Part shown: positions 46,276 to 56,600 of the stretch, piece after piece
How positions within the stretch are numbered: position 1 is the first letter of the stretch
Layout of the letters: every line of letters begins with the position of its first letter
Source: Pogona vitticeps
Lineage: Eukaryota > Chordata > Lepidosauria > Squamata > Agamidae
DNA: 64,000 nucleotides
Direction: 5' to 3'
Assembly: GCF_051106095.1 (NCBI RefSeq)
Contig: NC_135785.1
Coordinates: 217,631,545 to 217,695,544 of the forward strand
Made by a program: the position numbers and the translations under genes
Notes under the pieces: generated by a model
The model's input: only the letters and a program-made list of their open reading frames with translations
The model's database searches: none
What the model was told of the DNA's origin: nothing

Positions 46276-47954
46276 TCCTTACTCTTAACTGCCAGTGGGT
46301 ATCACAGAAGCCTGGAAATGGTGATAGGGCTTCAAGGAGCAGGACAATATGTATTCCTGCCAAGCAAGCAGCCAAACAAGTCTCACTGGCAGTGTTAGAA
46401 CAAATAAGAATATTCAGATAAGTATTTGGGAGAGTAACAAGAATCTGATGAGGGAAAAATTCAAGGCATAAAGGTATGTGGCTATCTTTCACCATCAAAC
46501 AATCTTCATGATAAAGCACTGGCCTTGCCTTTCTTTAACTAATAGTGGCCATTGGTGAACTAGTCTTTTTGAGAACTAGTGATGGGATTATATACAGTAT
46601 TTATTTGTACTGATAAATTGTGTTTGTGACAAAGAGATGCATGAGTAGACCTAGACAGTTTTAATGTTACTTTGTTGTAGTGAGAAACTAACACCTATGA
46701 AATTGATTTTATGATATATCTGCATGGCAGGTTCACAGTCTATTGATTAGACACTTCTGTGCAAAACTGGAGGTAAAAGACCAGTTTTAGGATGCTCTAA
46801 TACTCATCATTGAATACATATCTCATCAAAGCAAAACGTGTTGGTGCTTTCAGGTTAATATAACAGTGCTAGCAAATAATGAATGAAAAAAATGATTCTT
46901 GCAAATAATGAAATAAGGTAATACAGAGCCAAGACCATCCACTTCATGGGTACCAACCCCCTAGATGATGACTAAAATTGAGGAAAGGTTTTCTGCACAC
47001 ATCTCAAACTATAAATATTAAGCCAGAAGCAGCTAGGCTAAATCTATGGAGAACAAAAACAAGCCAAACTGCCACATGGATGAATGCTGAAGAATGTCTC
47101 CCATCAGAACAAGATTATAGCTGGACCATCTGGAAGTCACTTAATAGTCTTTCAAGAGAAATAGGAAGATCAAAAATAATCAAGTAAAATGGGGCTATTT
47201 GGATACAGGACAAATTTTCTGTGACTGTGGAGAAATTCAATTAATGCAGGACATGTGCATGTCATTTATACCCCAACATGTGTACAAAAGAAGCTCTAGC
47301 AAGTGGCTAAGACAACACTATAGAAGAAGCCCACTTCTGGTCAAAAATAGTCTAATTAACATTTTAATTCATTTTAATTTTACCTATATTTCATATCCAT
47401 CCATAATTTTAAATTGTGGAAGGCTCTGATACAAATAAAGAAATAATACCATGGCTAGTTGAACTGTAAAAAGAATGTGGGATTATAGTATGTGGTGGTA
47501 TTTTTAAAAATCATCAAATTATCCAAAGGCAAACACCATCGCTGCAATTTGTCATGGCAACATCCAAGATACTACCAACCATTTTTAGTAGAAGATGACC
47601 CATATCCCTTATATTTCACATCTACTTCTACCGAGTGCTAATTGCTACACTAAACATTTCCTTGCTTTCAGAAAGGTCAAAAGGCTGCCGTGTAAAATGT
47701 AATGATATAGACATGAAAATGTGTGAAGAATACAAAAAACCAAGCTGCGGCACTCAAGATACCATTGAGCAGATAATACTTGCAGTAAATATCCAAGGGA
47801 GTACGCGGTTTGTTTGTTTTCTAAAATTCATAGGTGAAATACATGGCTACTTTTAGGAAAATGGTATGCAAGAATTACTAGCTTGGGGGAAAGAATTATT
47901 GAAAGAAAGGATACAGCCAATTCAATATATAAGATGGGTCCAGCATTAGAAATA
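46276..47954. other. Intergenic DNA, no feature seen
   Basis: AT-rich, no recognised gene or repeat. Confidence 0.5.
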
Positions 47955-48115
47955 GTTGTGGGGCCTGTGTGATGCAACTGAGTTCAAATGAGGAGACCTG
48001 AGTTCAAATCCCAGTTTGGCCATGCCATTGGTAGAAGCACTCTTTAAATATCTTACATACTTGAAAATGGTATACAGTACGTGAAATGCAACTTGATGCC
48101 ACACAACATAAGAAT
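47955..48115 (+). repeat. tRNA-derived SINE with BovB-type tail
   Basis: 'gagttcaaatcccagtttgg' (box-B-like), 'ccatgccattggtagaagcactctttaaatatctta' and tail 'gcaacttgatgccacacaacata'. Same family as 42045 and 42755, more diverged. Confidence 0.65.
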
Positions 48116-49159
48116 ATAGCATAAATGGTTCTGGAACTTATACACTATTCAATAAGCAGATAAGCAAGTTAATTGTATACAAAGGTCAATTTGAATGAAA
48201 GGAACCTAAGGAGGAGTTGATTTGCTAAATTCCCATTGGTTCAATGGACTATTCTAGCAAGATCTACCATACTAAGCAACAGGATTTTGGCCAATGTGTA
48301 TCATAAAATCAGAGCAGAAACTGGTACTGCTACCCCCAAGTCATTTCCAAAGAAACATGGACAGGATAATAGAATCACAGGAGCTGGAACAGTCCTTAAA
48401 AATAATCTACTCCAACCCATTTTTAGAGCAGGAAATCTATTCTTGTTACACCCATTATATGAGCTCAAGAAAAAACAGCTGTCATACTGTAATGAATTGT
48501 ATATTTTTGAAACACGTATCTTTCAGAAAACAATTAGTGAACAAACCATTTACTTGTCATGTATAAATTCAATACAGAGTACAGATTCTGAAAACTATCA
48601 AATGTTTATATCTAAATGGAAGGACACATGGAAAGGATCTGATTTCATCTGACCTATTTAAGTGTGGAAAACTTAGCCTTTTAATAATCATCTTTGACCT
48701 TTGTCCTAAATAGCTACATCAAAAGAGTGATACAGAACACAACTGGTACTAAAATTGAAAGGTAGTATAGGAACAAAAGCTTTTATGAAACATCTGTCCT
48801 CCAAACCATAGGAACAGTTTGTTTTTTTGCCAGTGATTTTGGAAGGTCACAAATAATGTGTTGTTTTAGTATTCCCCCTAAATAAAGAATATTCAGTTTT
48901 TCCCTTCCCAAATACTCCCCTCCTAGTTGTCATTTCCTACATGTGGAAAAGAAACTTTACTACTCGTATGTGGAGGCTGTATACAAGGACTATATTCTCT
49001 GTAAACTTTCCCCTTTCCAGATGTAGAAAAGTACAACAGAGAGGGGAGAAGATACATGCTTCCTCTAAGCATGGTGAGTAGAAAATGAATGAATACTTCT
49101 ATAGGTGCAGTGTTGGGGTTACTGTCATGTTATTGTGAAATAATAACAAAAAGGACTGG

Positions 49160-49300
49160 TGCATCCACTGAAGCTGTCAAGCAAGGAGAGACGGTAGTCC
49201 CCGGATGTAAAATAGGTATCAATATTTTATTCAAAGATAAGCCCAACACGTTTCAGCTATTGTGCTTTCACCTTCTTCAGGGGCACTGATATTATGCCTA
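49160..49300. repeat. Dispersed repeat with 'acacgtttcagc…cttcttcagggg' block
   Basis: 'ttattcaaagataagcccaacacgtttcag' followed by 'caccttcttcaggggcactg' resembles a vertebrate dispersed repeat motif ('caacgcgtttcg…cttcttcaggggc') that I have seen in frog and reptile genomes. I cannot assign it to a superfamily. Confidence 0.35.
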
Positions 49301-50639
49301 TGTGGAATCTGTCTCGGAGGATATTTTTGTGGACAATCTCTCACTCCTTTTCGGATAAATGGTGAAATAATGCCAATACTAATAATAAAAACCACACTGC
49401 AAATGGGCCAGCCTTGTGTTCTCAGTACCTTTTAGTATGGCAACAGGCATGGATTATTTCTGGTTATTAAAAAAAAAGACAAGACAAAACAAAACAAAAA
49501 CTTAACAAAAAATAGCTTCTGTCTTTACTGTCTACACCAAATTTCTGACATTATCTGGCAAGCACAGATCATTGATACATATGTCCCATTCCTGGAAAAT
49601 CTGCCAGGTGTCTCTTCCCTATTTTAAAACAGTGAGCGTTGCTTGGTTTGAGCAGGTGCATAGGATGCAAGAGGCATTCATAGAAAGAAAAATATTTTTG
49701 TGGTAAAACTCTGGATGACAAGAAATCCAAAGGTCACTCTAAGCCCTCATATCAGGACATGTATAAATGTGACTTGGGAGACTTTTGCTATCTCTGAGTG
49801 GGAAGCTTTGGCAAGTGATTGGGCCATCTGGCCCCACAGATTTTGGCTTGGCACATAGTAAGCTACGAGAAGCGGGCTCCTGCAGTTCCAGAACAAGTTC
49901 AAGTGCAAAATCTGACACCTGCATCAGCTCCAAAAATCTGACACTCCAGAAGTATCATCTTTAGTGTGATTCAAATTCATCCACATCTTCAAAATGGATG
50001 CTGTAAATCTATTATTTTACAACCATGATTGTGCCATTAATGAAAAGGCTCTGTTTTTCTTCTTGAACTCTTATGGAAACTATTTTATATGGTTATCACT
50101 GACACGCTTTATGTGTCTTCCAGCTGCCTAAACAGTAAGATAAACAATGCAGTGCAGACATAAGCATAGCTGCATGGTTGTATAACAACCCCCTATGTGG
50201 TTACTTGGCCATTCTACTGGGCCTCTATTTAAGAGACATATAGTCATGGTTTTGATAATTTTGCTCTGTTTGGAGGAAGTATATGGATACTATTTAGGAC
50301 CCGTTAACACATGGAATAAATTGAGACTCTTCTTCAATGGTTTAGGATGCCTTATACGAGGAACAAGTTTAATGCACTTTAACCCCCTCCCCCACTATAA
50401 AGATTTGTATTTATAAGTAATTGATGCTCACTACCATTTACATTAGAAAATGTAGCCAGAAGTGTGCCAGAAACAGACTGTTGATGGGTATGTGCACCCA
50501 GATAGTCACCGACACGGGGAATGCACCTGCAAAGCTGCTTAGAAATCAGATGCTGGGTGGGATCCTGTTGATAATGTTTCCATTGCCAGCTCGTTCCGTA
50601 TCCGTGTCACATACAGTTGGTCAATCTGTACACTGCCAT

Positions 50640-50845
50640 TGTAGATTGATTAATTGTTATGCATTACTCCTCTGACTGGGTCTTTCTACTACTTGTGTTC
50701 ACCATCTCTCAGAGTGGTATTTGTTTCTTTTTAAATATTTGTATACTTGTTGTTTTAGCAACAACAAGTATATGACTATTGTCTTTCAATGATGTAAGCT
50801 GCCTTGGGTCCTTTTTAAGGAAAAATGTTTTAAAAATTTAAAGTA
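50640..50845 (+). repeat. L2-type 3' end fragment
   Basis: 'gatgtaagctgccttgggtcctttttaagg' near 50790-50820 matches the 3' end shared by L2-type LINEs and their SINEs (…gtaagccgccttgagtcc…). No coding part remains. Confidence 0.5.
50742..50772. repeat. Perfect 13-bp inverted repeat, 5-bp loop
   Basis: TATACTTGTTGTT (50742-50754), loop TTAGC, AACAACAAGTATA (50760-50772). It lies just before the L2-type 3' end phrase and may be a hairpin of the parent element's 3' UTR. Confidence 0.85.
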
Positions 50846-52684
50846 AATAGTCATTGTACTCTCGAGTCATCTGTGGATTGTCTTCTGATATACTAGCTCT
50901 AATGTGCACATCACTCATGTATAAAGCAATCTGTTACAGGAGCGGGTCCCTGTCCCTGATACCATGCTCCTATGTTCTCCTCCCCTTGCACACCCATTTG
51001 ATGTTGTTGAACATGGAGGTCTGAATGCTCATGCAGGTATCCAGGCCACATGGTGTCTCAGTTGGCAAGCAGCTCAACATAGGAAGTGGAGAAGCATAGC
51101 TAGCAGAGGGGTATGATGTAGGGGGTGGATCCAGAAGGATGGTCCCATGCCTGCATCTATGAGTGAGTCTCCTCTACAAGAGTAAAATATACATAGAGCT
51201 ACTGTCACTAAGTGTTAACTCTGCATAACAGAACAGCAGGGAATTTTTCAGGATGGAGACAAAGCATTTCTATGGCGATAAGGAAGGACAATGGTGAGAA
51301 CATGTAAAGTCTAAGCTTCGAAATTAATGCTTGGCCTTATTGCCTAATTATCCCTGTATAACAATCACATAGCTTCTAAGACCCATATGGATGGATTCTG
51401 CGTTTCTATAGTTGTTGGTGAGGCAAGCAGTGGAGTCGTTTCACCAATTTTATTGCTTCGTTTTTACCTACCTGTTTTTATGTTTGATTGCTGGTGTATT
51501 TGACACTATTGGTCAGAGTAAGCACTCTCTAGTAACTCGGGGAAAGGAAACCAACAAATTAAAATGAAATAAAATAAAAGGGCACCGAAATGATTGTTAT
51601 TTTTCATCACTGAGTAAATCCAAAGAACGTCTCCCTCCAGAGCAGAAGTTAGACCCAGAACAGCAACAGCCCTGCAACCGGGTCCCCCTTGCATTGACAA
51701 CAGGACTCCGCTTTCATTAGGCATTTTGCCGAGAGCTGAACGCTGGGCTGGCATGACCCCGAGAGAGAGAGAGAGAGAGAGAGGAGGCCAGCTCAGTTCA
51801 CATCCGAGGCTTCCTGGTGGACTGTTTTCTACCTCTCGAAGCATTTCCGTTGACACGCATTGGCATTTGTGGACACTTCTGCTTTTTCAGTCCTTCCACA
51901 CGTGCCTCTCACGGGCCATATCATTTTTTGTCCTCTGCCGCTCCCGCCCTCGCGTGTATCCCCCGGGTTCCCCGCCCCCCATCATCCGCACAGCGCAGTC
52001 AGCTCTCCGTCCCCTCGCTTCGGCGACGCAGCGAATTATCCTTTTAAGACTCTTCTGCTGCTGCCGCTGCTCCTGCTCCTGCTCCTGCCGCCGCCGGCAG
52101 CTGGGTGACCCATTTTCCCCAGCGCTCGCTCGCTCGCTGCTTCTCAAGCGGGCGCCGTTTCAGGCCGCCGGGCGCTCGCCTCGCTTCCGACCGCGAAGTC
52201 AAGACGCAGCCACTTTCAGAACCACCTTTGGACAGCGACTTTGCTCCGGCCGCCTTTCCGCACCTTTTTATTCTTCCTCCCAGAGCGTCCATTGGCTGGC
52301 AAGAAAACACCCCCCTCCGCCTTTCCCATAGGCTCGAGGAGATGCCATTCCGAAGTTGAGGCAGAGAAGGCGGGAACTGTAGGCGATACATCGCCTTCAA
52401 ATCCGGCGACCCTCCCAGAGCTGCCCCCACATGCTTTGATTCCCCCCCACCTCCATCCCTCTTCAAGCTGGGGAGTTGGGGGGGGGAGATCGCTGCCCGC
52501 TGACAAAAGCTGGCTGCCCAGGATACATCCTCTTTCTTCCCTTGGAAAGCTGCAGCTGCCTCTCACGTCCCTGGTGGTGGTGGTGGGGGGGGGAAAGGCG
52601 AGGACGCAGAGGACAGCGTGCCTATGCGAGCGGCCTCGGGGAGGTGGGAGGGGTGGTGGAGAGGAACGTCTGAAATCTCGGTGA

Positions 52685-52790
52685 GGGGCGTGGCTCGGAA
52701 AGTTAGAGGCGTGGCTACTCGGGGAGGGAGGGGAAGGGAAACAGAAGCGTGCCTTGGGAGAGGCGGGGCTTGGTGCGCGAAAGGCGGGGG
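52685..52790 (+). promoter_or_regulatory. CADM2: Cluster of GC/CACCC boxes, likely core promoter
   Basis: Four GC-box or KLF-type sites in about 100 bases: GGGGCGTGGC (52685), GAGGCGTGGC (52706), GAGGCGGGGC (52760) and AAGGCGGGGG (52781). They lie 760-860 bases upstream of the start codon. Such sites bind Sp/KLF factors and often mark TATA-less promoters. The transcription start itself cannot be fixed from sequence. Confidence 0.5.
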
Positions 52791-53360
52791 AACGTGGTAG
52801 GCAGAGAGGGAGGGAGGGAGAGAACGCGAGGAGGAGGAGGAGGAGTGCGCGCTGAGATTGCCCTTGTGTCTAGAGCTGGGAAAGCGGCTCGTGTAGCGAG
52901 CGGAGCAGTCTCCCCGCGAGCCGAGGTGAGCGCGAGCGCGTGAGGAGCAGCAGGCGGGCGGGCGCGCGAGGGCTGCAGCTGCCCGTCTGGTTCTTCAGTA
53001 TCCCGACCGACCGACCGACCGACCGGGCGAGCGGGAAAGAAAGAAGCGCTCCCGGGTTGCCAAGAAAAGAGCAGCCGACCCCCCTCCCCCCCCTTGGAAA
53101 GGAGCAGCGGCAGAGAGGAGGGGCAGAGAACGCGAGGGAAGGAGAGCGTGTTGTGTGTGTGCGCGCGCGTGGGTTCTCGGCTGGGTGCAAGCGTGCCTGC
53201 CGCCCCCCCTCCTCCTCCTCCCCGGAAGGACCGGGCTCGGGGGGCGAATCGCTTGGGCGAGGGAAAGGGGGGCAGCCGGCTGCCGCTCGCCCCACCGCGG
53301 ACCTTCGCGACCCTGGTCCTCTTCTTCAGAACCCCGCTGGAGAGGCTGAGAGAGACACTG

Positions 53361-53385
53361 CGGCGGCGGGGGCGGCGGGGGCGGC
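53361..53385 (+). other. G-quadruplex-prone block in the leader
   Basis: GGCGGCGGGGGCGGCGGGGG-type sequence supplies at least four G-runs with one-base spacers. In RNA this could fold into a G-quadruplex about 170 bases before the AUG and slow scanning. Structure is predicted from motif only. Confidence 0.6.
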
Positions 53386-53412
53386 TCTTTCTGGGGGGAG
53401 GACGAGCCCGGA

Positions 53413-53476
53413 AAGAGGAGGAGGAGGAGGAAGAAGAAGAAGAAGAAAAAGAAGAGGAGGAGGAGGAGGAGGAAGC
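53413..53476 (+). repeat. Polypurine GAG/GAA triplet tract
   Basis: About 60 bases made only of G and A (GAGGAGGAGG, GAAGAAGAAG, then GAGGAGG again), followed by GCGGCGG. In the CADM2 frame it reads as a run of Glu with one Lys. Mirror-type purine tracts can form triplex DNA and are length-variable. Confidence 0.9.
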
Positions 53477-53546
53477 GGCGGCGGGAGCAGCAGCGGCTGC
53501 GGGATTCTCTGCCTCGCGCCCAGCCAGCCCGCGGGAACCCCCCAGG

Positions 53547-53607
53547 ATGCGGCTTAAGCCGAGCGTCGTCTTGCGCTTATACAGCCTCTGCGGGATCCTC
53601 ATACAAG
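53547..53607 (+). CDS. CADM2: CADM2 first coding exon (signal peptide start)
   Basis: CADM2 (SynCAM2, Necl-3) is a type I membrane protein with three Ig domains that mediates cell-cell and synaptic adhesion and binds PDZ/FERM scaffolds through its short tail. This exon encodes only the first 20 residues, starting MRLKPSVV and continuing LRLYSLCGILIQ, plus one base of codon 21. Human CADM2 starts MIWKRSAV and continues LRFYSVCGLLLQ: same length, same basic-then-hydrophobic layout, 11 identical positions. The exon ends CATACAAG before GTACCA, a good donor, in phase 1. The split codon would begin with G, as in human, where the next residue is Gly or Ala depending on isoform. The ATG has A at -3 and C at +4, an adequate Kozak context, and is the first ATG in the leader. 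The remaining exons lie beyond the window. The replacement of the Met-Ile-Trp-Lys start by Met-Arg-Leu-Lys is compatible with a signal peptide. Another CADM paralogue is unlikely, as CADM1, 3 and 4 have different leaders. Confidence 0.88.
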
Positions 53608-53613
53608 GTACCA
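53608..53613 (+). other. CADM2: Splice donor of CADM2 exon 1
   Basis: CAAG|GTACCA. The GT at 53608-53609 fits the U1 consensus at -3 to +3 (AAG|GTA) but is weak at +4 to +6. It is chosen because it ends the exon exactly where the mammalian exon 1 ends. Confidence 0.75.
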
Positions 53614-56600
53614 CCCCCGCCCGTCCCCCCCCTTTCCCTTCCTCTTCCCCCCCCCCGCTGGCTTCCAACTTCAGGGTTGTCTGCTGTGCGTGCAAAGGCT
53701 GAGGGCCGAAGGGGCACCCCGGACCCCTCCTTGCTGACACCCCCTCCCTGCCCCCCACCGGTGCTTCGGGAAGACCCCTCTATTGCCCTTTTGAGTCCCA
53801 CTCGGGTCGCCTCCTCCCAGCCCCTCGGGGGACTTGCCCTCAACCTGCCCCTCATTTGTCTTCCCACCGTGAAATCTCTCTCCCGCCTCCCCCGTCCACC
53901 TCCCCGCCATCCCTTCCCCGCATGTCTGGCTTTCTCTAATCCTGGTCTTCCTCCCTTATCCCTTCCCTTCGCCTCCTCCGGGCGCTGGCGTCCCTTCCCC
54001 CCCCCCCCCCGATTTCCTCTCTCCATCACCCTCCGGCGCCCGCGCGTCCTCCTCCTCCTCCAGCACCTCTCGTCCAAGCGCTTTCCATCCCTAAAGTGCT
54101 GCACAAACATTAATCCTCCCTTGCCCGCCCTTAATGGCCCTTCCCTGGTGCCTTCCCTCCCTCCCTCCCTCCCCCCCCCACACCCAGGAGTCTAGCAGCA
54201 CCCCTTGTAACCTTCCCTTTCTGCCACTCTTTATTACCCTCTTTCACCCCATCGAGTGTGTCTTTAAAAGTGGGAAGGGGAATGCAGGGAGGAGAAGAAC
54301 AACGTGTGCTCTGCAACAGCATCCCAGAGGGTTGAAATGCTTTATAGCTGAGTTGCACTGATAGAGAGGAGGAGACCTGGGTGGCTTACTGGGAAAGGGA
54401 GACTTGAAAGATGTGCAAAGGAAGGTTTCTGAAACCGTTTCTTCCACCGCGGCTGCCACCTCGCTGTACAATAACCTATAATATGGAATGCATCCTCAGA
54501 GCCCCTACCAAGCCTCCGTTCTTTGCCATGCATTGTTCCCCACTACCACTGCTTCTCTTTCTTATTTGTGCACTATTGGCACAGACGCTTGACCTACCAA
54601 GTGAAATTTAACAATTGCCAGGGAGGAAAATGTACAAACTGTGGTCTTTATGCAAACAGAAGGTTGAGGAGAGAAGGGAATGCAAGGGAAGTGTGGGAAG
54701 CTAAGGCTGCATATTTTTCCAGCTCCCAATACTATCTGTCTCGCCACTTGAAAATCAAATTAAAGGGTGATATGTATTAAGGAGCCAACAGAGAGATTCC
54801 CTTGTTCTTGAGAGAATGTGGCTGTGATGCTGGAATGTGCAATGAAGGTAATGTGTGTGTGCGTGCGTGCGCGTGTGCGCATGGCTGCAGTGTTTGAATA
54901 TGTGGATCAGAGATGCTCTGACTGCCCCTTTCTCCTTCCCTTTCCCATAAGCGAGAGAGGATCGGGAGCAGGGTGCATACATACCCAAATGTGTTGGGAT
55001 GAAGGACTCTTGGGTACTAACAATAATCTAGATAGCTTTTGGAGATCTAAATGAGGTCAGCAGACATCAGCAACTTCTCCATGTTTCCTCAGGATGGTTA
55101 TCATATCCCTCTATCAGGATAGCTGAGGGGCAAAGATAAAAGAATTGTTTTGGTCTCTGTTGTGTTTGGGGAATTCAGAAAGAGCTAAGTGACCTTGTGG
55201 TGTTTCCTCTCCTTCAGTAGCAGCATTATAAAGTTTATTGTATTTCATGCCTCCGTGCACTTGCAGTATCATGAGATGAAGTCTCCAGGGAAGGCTGTAG
55301 AAGCTCCCCCTCTCCAGCAGAAGTAACCTTTTGAGCCCGTGACTGCTGTACCTAGAAACCTGTGTGCTTGCAGCCCTCCCCTTTCATATTTGAAGAAGTA
55401 GGCTTTTAAAAAGCAGTGCTGAAGGGAAGTGGAATGATTGCATTTGGTGACTGCATTGATTTTTATAGGGCTATTTGCTTTTCTTATGGATCTGTGTGAG
55501 CTGCTGGCAATGCCACACATAGTGGAAGGAGCTGCTATGGTGCTGCTGTATGGGATTATTTATTGGGGAATCTGTCAGGTGGCACATGCAGGGGGTTGCC
55601 TCACCTCTGGTTACATTTCCATGTGAACTGTCAGTTCTGTTTGCTGCAAAAGCAGGGGGAGCTGCCTTTTATTGATTTTTCTCATCAGTATAATGGTGAT
55701 AGCTTCTACTGAAGGGAAACTTGGTATTTTTAGGATAGAGCCCGCTGGATCCAGTGCGTAATGTGTTAAGAATAAACTGGTGATTTAAAATTGTATCTGT
55801 CTGTCAAGATATGTGTATTTTTTTTTAACACAGCAGTTCAGCAACTGTTCCATGAAAAAAAAATTGCACCACTGCAGGCAGCATCAGGTAAAAGAAAAAT
55901 GCCATTGAAGAGGTTCCTTTTTGGTATTGCCTGCATGAAGGCAATCAAGCTGGGCCTTTCCAGATGGGATAAAGCATAAAACATTTCTCGTTAGATCCTT
56001 TATCTGCCACTTTCCTTATATTTTAAAATAAGGAATATTTTGTTTGGTGTGGTTCAACTTGTCAGTTTTGTTTCCAACAGCAGTTGACAAAGGAGCTGCT
56101 ATGCATTTAGACTTATAAGCTCTGGCTGAGGAAGCTCCTGTACAAAAACACTTTGCCTAGTTGCCTCCCTTACATTTAAAAATTAAGTGGCTTATTCTCG
56201 GTATATAGAAGCTGAATCTGTGTGCCCTTTTCTTGGGCGGCGGGGGAGGGGGAGGTCTGTGCTTATATAATAGGAATGAAATAAAGCAGGCACAGAAAAG
56301 TACTGTATACCAAGAAGGTGCGTATTATTAAGACACTTCTCAACTTCTCATTATTTTTAGTTCCATAAATTCTGTTTATTTTATTGGCTTTGCATTAATA
56401 GGAAATTTGATATGGTGGATGTATGCTGAGGCTGTTGTTCTTGTCTGGAAAATGCAGTTTGTTCTCTCAGCTAAATTTCCTCTCTAGTTTGGTTGATCAT
56501 TCCAAATTTTCTTCAGCCAGTCCTTCATGCATTCTGCCCCCTGCCCCACCTCATTACTCTTCTGCATAATATATCCTTCAGGACAAGGAACTAAACTTCT

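Larger units (their letters stand above)
48116..51914. other. Intergenic DNA immediately upstream of CADM2, minor repeats
   Basis: Apart from the listed repeats at 49160, 50640 and 50742, this stretch is AT-rich and without a recognised gene. A (GA)n tract lies at about 51764-51784, just before the CpG island. A tandem 'aaaacaaaac' run is near 49480. Confidence 0.5.
52860..53546 (+). other. CADM2: Probable 5' leader of CADM2 exon 1
   Basis: The extent is inferred: the upstream limit is set by the GC-box cluster, the downstream limit by the start codon. Throughout this span I find no ATG in any frame, so the first AUG met by a scanning ribosome is the CADM2 start. The leader is GC-rich and G/A-rich on the coding strand, with a (GACC)n tract (about 53004-53024), a G-quadruplex-prone block (53361-53385) and a GAG/GAA tract (53413-53476). 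The frame of the CADM2 start is open back to at least 53094. Confidence 0.5.
51915..54090 (+). promoter_or_regulatory. CADM2: CpG island over CADM2 promoter and exon 1
   Basis: A sharp change from AT-rich DNA to GC-rich sequence with frequent CpG begins near 51930 and fades near 54080. It covers the predicted promoter, 5' leader, start codon and start of intron 1. No TATA box is visible near the likely start of transcription, in line with a CpG-island promoter of a broadly set, neuron-active gene. Many long open frames on both strands here arise from low stop-codon density and are not separate genes. Confidence 0.85.

Noticed and set aside
48236-48652. 138-codon plus-strand open frame
   Set aside because: Composition is that of random AT-rich DNA; no family, no splice context.
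51726-52331. 201-codon plus-strand open frame in the CpG island
   Set aside because: Arg/Ser-rich product with no family resemblance; explained by low stop frequency in GC-rich sequence.
53094-53546. TTG at 53094 as the true start of CADM2
   Set aside because: TTG is a poor eukaryotic start, and the known family begins at the conserved signal peptide. Only the CTG-based extension is kept as a speculative finding.
52715-53758. 347-codon minus-strand open frame across the CpG island
   Set aside because: Composition is Ser/Pro/Arg low-complexity caused by GC-rich DNA and the antisense of the GAG/GAA tract; it overlaps CADM2 exon 1 in antisense and shows no domain.
55438-55626. Hydrophobic 62-codon frame in CADM2 intron 1
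   Set aside because: Looks membrane-like, but is isolated, has no conserved motif and lies in intronic AT-rich sequence.
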